From Rhyzopertha dominica (lineage: Eukaryota > Arthropoda > Insecta > Coleoptera > Bostrichidae): a stretch of 64,000 nucleotides of DNA. This document shows, one piece after another, positions 1 to 9,224 of this stretch. The position numbers and the translations under genes were made by a program. The stretch is taken from positions 53,353,092 through 53,417,091 of the forward strand of contig QCXZ01000138.1 of NCBI GenBank assembly GCA_025024175.1. Direction: 5' to 3'. How positions within the stretch are numbered: position 1 is the stretch's first letter; each line of letters opens with the position of its first letter. Under the pieces are notes generated by a model. That model saw nothing but the letters and a program-made list of their open reading frames with translations. It was not told the origin of the DNA and made no database searches.

Positions 1-1535
1 ATCCCGATGAGTGGAATTTCGCTTTAGTACGACCTTTACCTAAAACTGATGAAATTAAATCTGTATCCGATTTGAGACCAATCAGTATCTTGCCTGTGTT
101 GTCTAAGGTATGTAAAAAGTTTATTCATAAACAAATATATGATTATGTTTCTGAAGCTAAAATTATATCCGAAAACCAGTCAGGTTTTCGTACTCATTAC
201 AGTACAACTGTGTTGACTAATTTGGTGGACGAGTGCACTGGATCCCTCGATGCCGGCAGGGCAAGTCTTTTGGTCTCATTGGATTTTTCGAAAGCTTTTG
301 ATACACTGGATCATTGTGTTGCTTTGCAGTAAATTGACTTACTACGGTCTTGACGAGGTTTCTGTTACTTTCTTCCGATCTTATTTGCTCAATAGGTGCC
401 AGCGAGTCTTGCTGGGTGGCAAAATGACTGATGTCGGCAGAGTGACGCCGGCAGTCCCTCTAGGATCTATCCTGGGACCAATTCTGTTTTTAATTTACAC
501 CGCTGATTTACTCTCGAAGCCCAAGTTTTCAACTTGCGTGGCATACGCTGACGATACTTTACCTTTTACACCATTTCAACCCACAGAACATAGAGAGGGA
601 ATGCTTAGAAATGAATGAGGACCTAGGAAACATTAGTGAATGTTCTAGTAACATTAACTTAAAGTTAAACAGCAATAAGTTTCCTTCGGGTCGAAATCGT
701 CACAAAAATGTTTTGTGAAGGATGATATTAAAGTACATGTCGATCATAATCAACTGCCGGTATATGAAAGGGTCAAAAGTCTTGGTTTAAGTATAGATAA
801 TGACCTTTGTTTTAAAAATCACGTCTCTTCTGTTATTAAAAAATGTTGTTTTAAAGCTCTTGTACTCTAATAATCTTATTCTCAACTTTAAACTTAAAAA
901 AAAATTATGCGAATCTCTGGTAATCCCTCACTTACTCTATTGTTTTACGGTATATTTTCCTTGTCTTGATGCCGTTAATAAATACAGGCTTTAGAAGGTG
1001 CAGAATAACTGCTGCCGATTCATATTTGGACTAAAAAAGTATGCTCATATCAGTAAGTACATACAGCAACTTAAATGGTTAATAATTGATCAACTTTTTC
1101 ATTACCACCTTGCAACTTTCTTGTTTTGTGTCTTTCGATCCTCTTCGCCAAAATACTTGCGTGATAAGTTTCATAGTCGTCGCAGCTTGCATTGCACTGA
1201 TTTATCTCTTAGATATGTCCACTATTTATCAATGCCTAGCTTCCGAACCTCCTTATACCGCGATCTTTTACTTATAATGCTAAGTGTTATAATGAACACT
1301 GATTTGTTTACTAAAATATGCTCTGTGGAAAGTTTCAAAAAAACAAATGATGTATAGGTTAAGTCATTAGCTTGTAATTATAGTCAAAGCATGGTACTAT
1401 AGTTGTTTATGTTTTTGGTTTGTTTATTTCTCATATTGAACTAAGTTTATATTTTATTTTGGGTTGAGTGGAATAGTTACGCCAGACTTCGCCTAACAGT
1501 ATGTTTAAATAAAGTCCTATTATTATTATTATTAA
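1..1535 (+). mobile_element. Non-LTR retrotransposon relic (Jockey/CR1-like), 5' cut by window edge
   Basis: The 3' half of a non-LTR retrotransposon. Seen: an open frame from base 3 encodes PDEWNFALVRPLPK, then DLRPISILPVLSKV and SGFR (RT motifs 1-2) and LDFSKAFDTLDH (motif A with catalytic Asp). A frame change follows, and the next frame (250-618) carries the GSILGPILFLIY region and YADD (motif C, positions about 540-554). After more stops and shifts, frames at 800-994 and 998-1357 encode the usual C-terminal segment (VQNNCCRFIFGLKKY...HISKYIQQLKWL). The element ends with AAATAAAG and a (TAT)n/(TTA)n tail at 1519-1534, as many Jockey- and CR1-type elements do. At least three frame breaks make it a dead copy. 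It sits downstream of the minus-strand Skeletor exons. The clade assignment is by motif recognition only; another Jockey-superfamily lineage is possible. Confidence 0.85.
1519..1534. repeat. (TAT)n microsatellite tail
   Basis: A run of about five TAT/ATT units directly after AAATAAAG. It is best read as the 3' tail of the retrotransposon that ends here, rather than an independent microsatellite. Confidence 0.8.
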
Positions 1536-1630
1536 CTTGGTTAGACGTCGTATGGTACAATTACAAAATAAAGATTTCTGGAAAATTTTATGACCATGCA
1601 TTGGGTATTGCTAAGACAATGGTTTTTTGA

Positions 1631-1700
1631 CTTAGAAACTTCAGTCATATTTAGATAAGTTTTCACTTAGAAACTTCAGTCATATTTAGATAAGTTTTTC
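1631..1700. repeat. Two-copy tandem duplication, 35-bp unit
   Basis: A 35-bp unit beginning CTTAGAAACTTCAGTC is present twice head to tail (1631-1665 and 1666-1700) and is virtually identical in both copies, so the duplication is probably recent. Confidence 0.85.
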
Positions 1701-4266
1701 ATCTACAGCCTCGTTCTTAAACCAAATCCCAAATTATGTAATTTTCGAAAGCCACGGCTGCGAAGCCTTGTTCGTGTGGGCTCGGTTATGTCAGATGAAG
1801 CATTTGCCGCCCACATTTACCATTATTGTCGGGACTTACCCAGCTTAGCGACGAGTTGCAACACAATACTGTCACCGGCTACTGCCCATCGCACCTCAAA
1901 TGCCAGGTCGTCGTGAAGCACCTCACAGTTCAGNTTCGACTGCAAAAAATCAAATAAACTTATTATTGGGCTCAAAAAATAATCGTAGCTGGTTACATTT
2001 ATTTTTTCACAGATTTTCCAAGAGGTCAGTGAAATTTATAGGAACGATCATTTTCATGCATATATTTCTTTTGGATGTTCGCCATAGTATGCCACGTCAT
2101 TTTCTCAAATGGAATAGCGATTTGAATATAAGCCATAGTAGCAAAAGACTGCTACAGTATAAAAAGTAGCTATCATTCGACATTATTTTTCACTACATTT
2201 ATGGCGTCAATTGTGTTTAGATATCAAAAGTTAGTATTCTAAGTAGATATCTATTTTATCTGATATACATCTTGAGAAGAAATGATTTACATGCCACTAT
2301 AAAATCACAAAACACTCAATACAATACAGATTTTGGGTTGAGTGCATCTTTTGGTGAAAGTAGGATCCACACTTTCTTACGCTGTTCACGCGCCAAGAAA
2401 TTAATATTTATTTAATATTTACGCCACTTCCTCATAACCGTGAAATTTAAAGAAATTAGCTCCGATACGATGTGACCTAAAATCATTGTTTAACGAAAAA
2501 TCTCGCTTGCAGCTACGTTCTTTAATAAACATGCTCACCGGTCATGCATAAACCACTGGATGCTTTTATCAGCTTGTCAGGTGCAAATGTTACAATAAAA
2601 GCTTTTGCTGCCCAACAGCGACCAGCTTTTGTGGTTCATTAGCGAGAAGCGTGATGTAAAATATTAATTAATTCCAGCAGACTGCAATTAAATCGGTAAG
2701 CTCTGGATTTGGGCGGGATTTACCCAAAAACCATTAACTTACCACTATGATTTGTTAATGTTAATAATGCTATTGGTCTACACTGTAGAGATTGTAAATG
2801 TAAAAGCGTTGACAAAGGGCATCAATCTATACTTTCAATGCCAAGTGTTTTTTTATATAACATTCCCGTCACCCAGGGCGAGAGCATCCAAGGCTAAATG
2901 ATTCCCCCATCTGCAGAATTTTTAATTTCGTGTAATTAACGACTTTCAAAACACGACCTCGCCATATTTGGGGTATAATTAGTTAGCGGAGTATTATGTG
3001 CCATCAGGAGGCGTAATCTTAAAAGAGCGAAACAGCGTTTGCAAGGGTTTCACAAGATGCAGTTCAGTGACCTTTGTGATTCAAAATGTCCATAAAATTT
3101 CCATCGGTTAGTTACATAAGATTGACAAGATGCTAACGCGCTTTTAAATTAAAAAAAAACTCGTATTGTGTGGTCTAGTTTTTTCAGTGTGTACCTAGGT
3201 TGGGAAATCACTTAAATGGTGAACATTGCAGTATAATAACCCTGACCGTTTGATATCACTTAATTTTTAATATTATTAATAAACAATCAACTGACATAAT
3301 GCTTACGATCATTAAAAAATAACCCTCAGTTTGTTCAACTTTTTGCGCGAACGTTTTACAACAGCCGCGATCAGTCTGTCGATGTTATTTATAGTAGATC
3401 ATTTAAAAATGGTCCAAAAATTTACACTACCCTTCGCTTTCCGCTATATTTTCCCGTATACCGTATACTACCACTCTAAAAGCGCATTTTCCATGCAATT
3501 TAAAATTTAACTAGATATTACAAGGCCCTGACGGCACTCTAATTTTTTCCCTTATATCAATCAGCACATACTAAATGTGCAACACTCTAAAGGTCATGCT
3601 GTATATGATCATGTCAGTTTTTCTCTCAGAAGCTGTCGTGAATCTTTGCAATTAAAATTTACCAATAAATCTGGTCTGATTTTTTTTCTTTAGGACATGA
3701 AGGGTATTAAAATTTGACCAATTTTTCAAATTAAGTGGATTCAAGACTTGTAGCAAAGTTTGAGCATTCTCAGTACCATTCGTGTGTCCGAGGCCCTATT
3801 ACATTAGAGCTTTTTTATGATTAAAATGTATACATTTTTAGTTATTAATTTTGGAATCATTTAAATTCGTTTTAGTAATTTAATCAGATTGTTATTGTTT
3901 ATTTGAGATAAGCAGCTATGCACTGTTTAGCGACAATTATTTACTTCCATTTTGACGAATTAACCACAGCAAAGTCAACTATGTTTTCTATTTAAAAAGT
4001 GCCAGTTTGTGTTCAACCTCTAAAATATTCTAAGTTTCCAGAATAAAAATGTCTGTGCAGTTTTCTTGCATCTGCATACCCAATCGAGAACTAAAGAAAT
4101 GTTGCATTTTCTAAAAGTAGGCTTTAGTTTTGATACAAAAAATGATACAAAAATCACAAATGATTATTCATTGCACCGCAATACAAGATCCTGTCACTTA
4201 CGGAGCGGGGGTTGTTAATAATTAATTATGGTTTCCACTTACCTGTGAAGCTGCTTTTTACATACA
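1701..4266. other. Non-coding stretch, no supported gene
   Basis: AT-rich DNA with short chance frames only and one N near 1933. I see no RT, transposase or exon-like pattern on either strand. In particular, no DOMON-type Skeletor exon is visible on the minus strand, although it would be expected downstream of the DM13 exons in the long isoform. Confidence 0.5.
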
Positions 4267-4275
4267 TAGTGTGGT

Positions 4276-4386
4276 CACAGAGGACTTATATTTACAGGGA
4301 CGACGATTAAGAATTAAGTCGATCAGATCACTCTAGCTTGACTTTCAAGCATCAAATGTACCGTCCCTGTAAAGATAGGTCCTCAG
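4276..4386. mobile_element. Short inverted-repeat element (hAT-like MITE candidate)
   Basis: A 111-bp element with terminal inverted repeats. The left end reads CAGAGGACTTATATTTACAG (from 4278); the complement of the right end reads CTGAGGACCTATCTTTACAG. About 23 of 26 terminal bases match. Identical 9-bp direct repeats TAGTGTGGT lie at 4267-4275 and 4387-4395, consistent with a target-site duplication (8 bp, AGTGTGGT, if hAT). CAGAGG at the tip suits hAT ends, but the right tip is CTGAGG and two extra bases (CA) separate the left repeat from CAGAGG. There is no coding capacity. It lies just beyond the likely polyadenylation site of the Skeletor short isoform. Confidence 0.7.
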
Positions 4387-4449
4387 TAGTGTGGTTGTGG
4401 AGTTAATGGGNTATGTGTGTACAATCAAACACCGTGTTAAATAAGAGAG

Positions 4450-4455
4450 TTTATT
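4450..4455 (-). terminator. Candidate polyadenylation signal AATAAA for the Skeletor short isoform
   Basis: TTTATT on the plus strand reads AATAAA on the minus strand, about 440 bases past the stop codon at 4896-4898. The minus strand then becomes GT-rich (GGTGTTTGATTGTACACAC), as expected of a downstream element. It is a common hexamer in AT-rich DNA, so this is only a positional inference. Confidence 0.4.
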
Positions 4456-4895
4456 TACAAAAAATGTGTGTATAAAATGTACAAAACGTCCAAAAATAAT
4501 GTCCATTTAGTAGCTTATTAGACTGGCCTTATAACGAACTCCACGCAAAAGTCTATGGTTAAAGCTTATATCGAAACTGGCAAGATTTGTAGGTAAACGT
4601 ATCACAAAGTTTGAAGGAATCATGACTCGACCTTTGCTTGAAGTCGTGGGTTATATAACAGAATTCGTTTTGGGGTTTATACAAGATAATATAGATTAAT
4701 TAAAAAAGCTCGTTGCTAATACTGCCAGGCATTTTGAGAAAGAATTTTAGGGCATGAATGTAGCACCACACAATTTTGGCTAATTCCAAAACAATCAAAC
4801 CATCTTAATACTTTTTGAAACAGTCTTCGAAGAACATGGAATATGACTCATAAATAGATGCATAAATACTGACGAAACGGTGACTTTGACAAGTC

Positions 4896-5393
4896 CTACC
4901 CAAAAGGAACGTACCCTCCGTTGTTATTAGGATTCGGAACAATAGCAAACCGGTTATGTTGCCTATTCAACTGCTCCCGAATCAACTGCTCTTCTTGCAG
5001 CCGTCTTTCTTGCAACAACCGATTATAAGCGGCCTGTTCTTGCAGCTGCTGCTGCTGCTGCAGATTATTGAAAGGCACATAAGCCACTGGTTGCCGATTA
5101 ACCGGCTGGTATTCCACGAAATAGTTTTGCTGCGGCAGCTGTCTCTGCTGTTGCTGATAGAGCAGCTGCTGCAGCTGCTGCAGCCGCTGCGCCTGCTCTT
5201 GCTGCTGCGCTATCAGCTGCTGTTGTTCGTTTTGAGCCGACTGCTGAATGACAACGTTAGGCGATTGTTGCACGTCGACGCGCCGGTGAAGGAAAACGTT
5301 TTGAGGACGGAACGTCGTCACCTCTACGTCTCCCCCAACTAGCGGACGCCCATGGGGCGCTTCATTCTCTAAAAGAAAGGGGCGAGGACGCCT
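4896..5393 (-). CDS. Skeletor: Skeletor-like protein, terminal Gln-rich exon (probable short isoform)
   Basis: Encodes the last 165 residues (248-412 of the assembled in-window product) and a TAG stop at 4896-4898. The exon begins at AGG, directly after a good acceptor (TTCTGTTGTTACAG); an open frame runs back to a TTG at 5402, but that lies in the intron end and is not a start. Phase 0 entry matches the phase 0 exit of the exon at 7514-7773, so the junction reads LGISPQ|RRPRPFLL. The sequence starts basic, has a short ordered-looking segment (GGDVEVTTFRPQNVFLHRRV), then long Gln tracts coded largely by CAG, with RLLQERRLQEEQLIREQL likely helical. YVPF occurs twice (AYVPFN and the C-terminal GGYVPFG). 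It contains no DOMON domain. It could instead be the last exon of a different minus-strand gene, but phase and spacing favour Skeletor. Confidence 0.7.
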   Translation of the reverse strand, partial: RRPRPFLLENEAPHGRPLVGGDVEVTTFRPQNVFLHRRVDVQQSPNVVIQQSAQNEQQQLIAQQQEQAQRLQQLQQLLYQQQQRQLPQQNYFVEYQPVNRQPVAYVPFNNLQQQQQLQEQAAYNRLLQERRLQEEQLIREQLNRQHNRFAIVPNPNNNGGYVPFG

Positions 5394-7513
5394 CTGTAAC
5401 AACAGAAAGGTTGTTAGGTTGGTTCTTCGCAGTAGTGGGGGGAGACGCTTTCACTTTTTTTTTCTCGCGACTTATCGCTGCCTGGCAGCAGCAGCTTCGA
5501 GCTTGGTTAAGACTACGTGGGTTTTAAATACTACTGTGGCTGGGTTTAGTGGTGAAATGATGGTTAGGGTTGGGTGAAATACCTTTGACTAGTTTTTGAG
5601 TTGGTGTCGATGGAGCAGTTATGTTCATTTTCATCTGATCTAGCATGTCAATTTCATGTTCAATTACTTGCATAAAAAGCTTTAGATTAGGTAAGTTTTG
5701 AAAAAGTCTGGTCAGATGAAGAGAGAAATTGGTTAAAGATTCAGTTCTTCAGACAAAAACTTCAAAGAATTTCTAACATTGTTGCGTTAATACAGCACCA
5801 TTATTTTTACTATTTAATTTGTGTTAAGGTTATCTACAAATTTGGAATTTTGTTAGTATCATGGTTTAGAGTGAGGAACATAGTTATCAAATCAGTTTCA
5901 AAACTGGCTGTGAACTATTTGATATGCCTTATGTCTAGCCAGCAAATGACCGAATTGGAATAGAGAAAGCGATAATTGTGTGTCAATATCCGCAATAGCA
6001 GAAATACTTACTGACAGAAGTATAATTAAAAAGGACTTTCAAATGAGTTGTTATTTTAAAAATTTTAAGTGGGTAACGACTGTGCCATCATCTTGGATTT
6101 TAAGAAAGACAATTTGTAAAAAGAAGTCATTTTTCAATCTCCCACTTATTTTATCTCAACCTTCTGAGTACATCGAAAAGGAATTAAACGTGCACTGTAT
6201 AGTGTGTAAGTACTATTAGGGAAAATAATTGTTGCTGCAGTTTTTCATAGGGTGGATGCTGTTTGTATATGTACAAAAAATACAGATAGCTATTGCAGTT
6301 ATTGGATATACAATTATTTTAGTGAATATCTTTGTGCTTTTGAAATATATCAATATTATAAATCAACCTCAATACATATGTTTTTTTTCTCGCTTTCAGA
6401 AGCAATTTATAGGAAGCAAACATTGTAAAATAACACTTCAGGATTTAACAAATTGCTATAGTTTAAAATGCCTGGTACCTGAACTATTAATCTAATTACT
6501 CTGGTATTGTATATGATTTACAATACCTATCTTTAAACAGCTCACCGTGATAATCATGCGTTTGATTTTGTAAGAAAATGGGGTCACTAGGTTCACCGAA
6601 CGACTAGTTTTTATAAGTTTAGACATCTTTGGCGAACTACCTTGGTTAAACACTTGTAGGCTACACAATCCATAATAATATTACTTATAACTAAACTTGC
6701 AAATTAGGATTGTGCGCTGTAACAATGCCAAACAGATAANTCATTCTCAAGATTGNCTCAGTACATTTAAATTTTGGNCTTCTTTTAGTTCCAAGATTTC
6801 TTAAGATTTTAATATTTATATCTTTAAATCTTGCGCTAAAAAAATCAGTATTTATTTGTCAGAATATTTCAGAATTTTCACTCATATAAGTCATATGATT
6901 CTGGCACCCCTCTTTATAATCAGTATCGAAAGAGACAGATATTCAGTGCAAGCTTTTTTTAATAAAATATTGGTCAAGTTTATAAGTTCCTTTTAAATTT
7001 TCATCTCTATGTTTTACTCATTTATTAGTAAATATTCTTTCCTCTCCTTTTTTTTGTTGCAGCTTTGTTACCATTATTTTTCTGATTATATCTGAAAGCC
7101 ATTGAAGCTTAACATCAAAATAAACAAATCTTAATTTCTGTATATTATTTAAACCATGACAATTCTAAGCTTTACATATTTTGAGCAAATTTAAATGTAA
7201 TTTAATGCAAAATTATATGTACCTGTAAAACGGTTTTCCATGTTCTGATACATGAAAGAGTTATCACATATTCGCAGTGGATTCTTCTTTTACTGACTTT
7301 TATTGTACAAATGCTCTCTGCTTTTTTTCATCGCCCATCGCTCGTCAAAGGTACCTCACCTATGTTAACTCTTCTCAACGAAGACAATAACTTTTGTTAA
7401 TCATAGTGCGTCCGATGTGCTACGTGAAAGAAATCTCTACCCCACTGATGTTACATGACCAACTAACCACCACCGATCTACCGCTCTACGAAAGTCTACG
7501 ATGATTTCTTTAC
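5394..7513 (-). other. Skeletor: Skeletor intron 5
   Basis: Bounded on the minus strand by donor CAG|GTAAAG (7508-7513) and acceptor TTGTTACAG (from 5402 down to 5394). The acceptor is preceded by a C/T-rich tract. The intron is AT-rich with three Ns near 6740-6780. The plus-strand frames at 5980-6495 resemble no family and are read as chance. Confidence 0.7.
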
Positions 7514-7773
7514 CTGGGGGCTGATCCCGAGCATCTTCAGCGACGGTGGAACGTTCAAGTTCTTGGGTATCCTGATGTGGCCGAAGTCAACGGCGAAGGC
7601 TTCGCACCAGATGCCGAAATAGTCGATGTCGAAGACGGTCAGGTCGCCTGGTAGAGTCAGGACCAAGGTTTTCCTGCGATAGCGACGCAGTGGCAGCTCT
7701 TTGCCGTTTTCGTCCGGCACCCTGATGCCCTGGGGGGTTGGTTTGTCGCCGCGGCCCACCCAGAATTTTCCAT
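7514..7773 (-). CDS. Skeletor: Skeletor-like protein, exon carrying most of the second DM13 domain
   Basis: Encodes residues 161-247 of the in-window product. The first codon is split (G from the previous exon plus AT gives Asp). Acceptor is GGGTTTCAG|AT and donor CAG|GTAAAG, leaving in phase 0; reading on past the donor gives a false end VKKSS. Recognisable DM13 features: FWVGRG, VPDENG, PLRRYRRKTLVLTLP, then FDIDYFGIWCEAFAVDFGHI with the conserved Trp-Cys pair at about residues 216-217. It ends NVPPSLKMLGISPQ, the segment that in Drosophila Skeletor immediately precedes the DOMON region. DM13 is a small domain of unclear biochemical role; a redox function through the conserved Cys has been proposed for the family. 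An RGD tripeptide lies in GRGDKP. Confidence 0.9.
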
Positions 7774-7884
7774 CTGAAACCCAGCGATTAAAAATAGCTG
7801 CGCGTGATACGAGTTGAGTTTCGATGCGAGGGAAGATCATTTATTACGGTTCCTGACATAGAAAGACATAAAACATGAATATAA

Positions 7885-8375
7885 TTATATGTTAATTTTT
7901 CGACATTCGACATAGTCTCTTTGAACTTCGATGCGTTTGGTCCAACGATGTTCCAATGCTCTGATTCCTCTAGAAAAGAATTCCGGTGGTTGGTCCTCTA
8001 ACCAATCGTTTACTGCTGTCATCACCTGATAATCATCGTCATATCTGGTCCCACGTAGATATTCTTTCAATTTCGGAAATAATAAGTAATCGCTGGGAGC
8101 TAGTTCTGGTGAATACGCAGGGTGTTCGTGCAATTCAAATCCTGCGTCGTGAATAGCATTCATTGCACTATGGCTATTGTGTACAGGAGCGTTGTCAGGA
8201 ACAAAATTCCTTTAAGCAATTTTCCACGTCTTTTTTCTTTGATGCGCTCGTGCAATTTTGAAAATATGTTGGCATAGTACAAACCTGTTATTGTGTGTCC
8301 ATGTTCCAAAAAATTTACCATTAAATTTCCGACCGCATCCCAAAAAATTGTGGCCATAATTTCACTGTCAGTCAA
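7885..8375 (-). pseudogene. Mariner transposase relic, frameshifted and 5' truncated
   Basis: The C-terminal two thirds of a mariner-type transposase (cut-and-paste, TA target). In 8375-8160 the frame reads IMATIFWDAVG with the first catalytic Asp, then TITGLYYANIFSKLHERIKEK. A one-base shift near 8175 moves the frame to VPDNAPVHNSHSAMNAIHDA (second Asp) and HPAYSPELAPSDYLLFPKLK (third Asp). Counting between the last two Asp gives 34 residues, the D34D mariner signature. All three catalytic Asp codons survive, but the frame is broken and the DNA-binding N-terminus is absent upstream of 8375. Terminal inverted repeats were not identified. It lies in the same orientation as the host gene, within a Skeletor intron. 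Confidence 0.9.
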
Positions 8376-8450
8376 CGCCTACTATATAAGGGACCGTAGA
8401 TAATGATCTCCCCTTGAAAATTATGTAATAATCAAATCAAAAAAATATTA

Positions 8451-8493
8451 ATATGGCAAACCATTTTCGGCCTTAAATGGCCATCTTCAGCGC
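8451..8493 (-). other. Hammerhead-like motif, copy A
   Basis: The minus strand reads CGCTGAAGATGGCC, a 6-base loop, GGCCGAAAATGG, a 4-base loop, CCAT. This gives a CTGANGA box, one extra base (T), a perfect 4-bp GGCC hairpin, GAAA, then a second 4-bp hairpin (ATGG/CCAT). This is the layout of a hammerhead core with stems II and III. The extra base and the A where the conserved 16.1 U is expected make activity doubtful. Confidence 0.4.
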
Positions 8494-9061
8494 AAGATAT
8501 AAATGTTATAAAAATTATAAACTGTGGGTAACACAAATTAATTTTTGATATAGGTATATACTTTTAAAGTTGTTGAATTGCATTTTGATTTTAGTTTTTG
8601 AACAGTTTTTCCCAAGCTACACGTAACTACTTCACTGTAACGATACCAACAATAACAACAATAATCTTTCGATTTGAATTAATCAAGGCATACTTTAATA
8701 CTTACTATAGAAAAAAAAGTAGTTTAAACTGCAACATTCTCAAAAATTACCCCGTTTCAGGGGCAGCTGCTACATCTTATGTTACCCAATTTTTCGGTAC
8801 CGCCCTTCTAGGTAAATTAACTTGATACTTTAACGCGGGCACGCGAAAACAGCCCGGGATTAATTTCACAAAAACAAAACAATCCCCAAAAAGTACGAGA
8901 AAACTACCCCATTAAACCGGCATGCCCCCAGCTGCTTTCCAAGACAACCGATATCCATTTTTTATCGCCCTACAGATCGATACTTTTCATAGCGCGCATT
9001 TTAAAAAGCCATCGTTCGCGTCGATGGCCACTGGATTTACGACTTTGCTAAAATTGCTCAC

Positions 9062-9224
9062 CTGGGGGCTCTCCGTCATAGGAGAGGTTCGGGATGAGAA
9101 GGGTTTGAGCGTCCACGATCACGACGTTGTCGGAGGAAATGTCGTGCGCTCCCGCAAGGGCAGCGAGCTTTTGCGGCCGGGGGTAGCTGAAGTTTGGGGG
9201 TATTCTGACGTCACCGAAGTTGAC
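9062..9224 (-). CDS. Skeletor: Skeletor-like protein, exon joining the two DM13 domains
   Basis: Encodes residues 107-160 plus one base of the next codon. It reads VNFGDVRIPPNF (end of DM13 no. 1), then YPRPQKLAALAGAHDISSDN (linker) and VVIVDAQTLLIPNLSYDGEP (start of DM13 no. 2). Entry is phase 0 after EEFE; exit is phase 1 at CCAG|GTGAGC. The acceptor reads CCTGTTTCNG: the A of the AG is an unresolved N at 9226. The phase, the tract and the homology across both junctions all require CAG, so I treat the N as a sequencing ambiguity. The opposite-strand open frame here (8922-9260) is a shadow. Confidence 0.9.

Larger units (their letters stand above)
7774..9061 (-). other. Skeletor: Skeletor intron 4, with a dead mariner inside
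   Basis: Bounded by donor GTGAGC (9056-9061) and acceptor TTTCAG next to 7773. It contains a broken mariner transposase (7885-8375) whose end lies only about 110 bases from the acceptor, and a hammerhead-like motif at 8451-8493. Confidence 0.75.

Noticed and set aside
4956..5342. 128-codon plus-strand frame rich in Leu
   Set aside because: It is the shadow of the minus-strand Gln-rich exon: CAG runs read as CTG (Leu) on the other strand.
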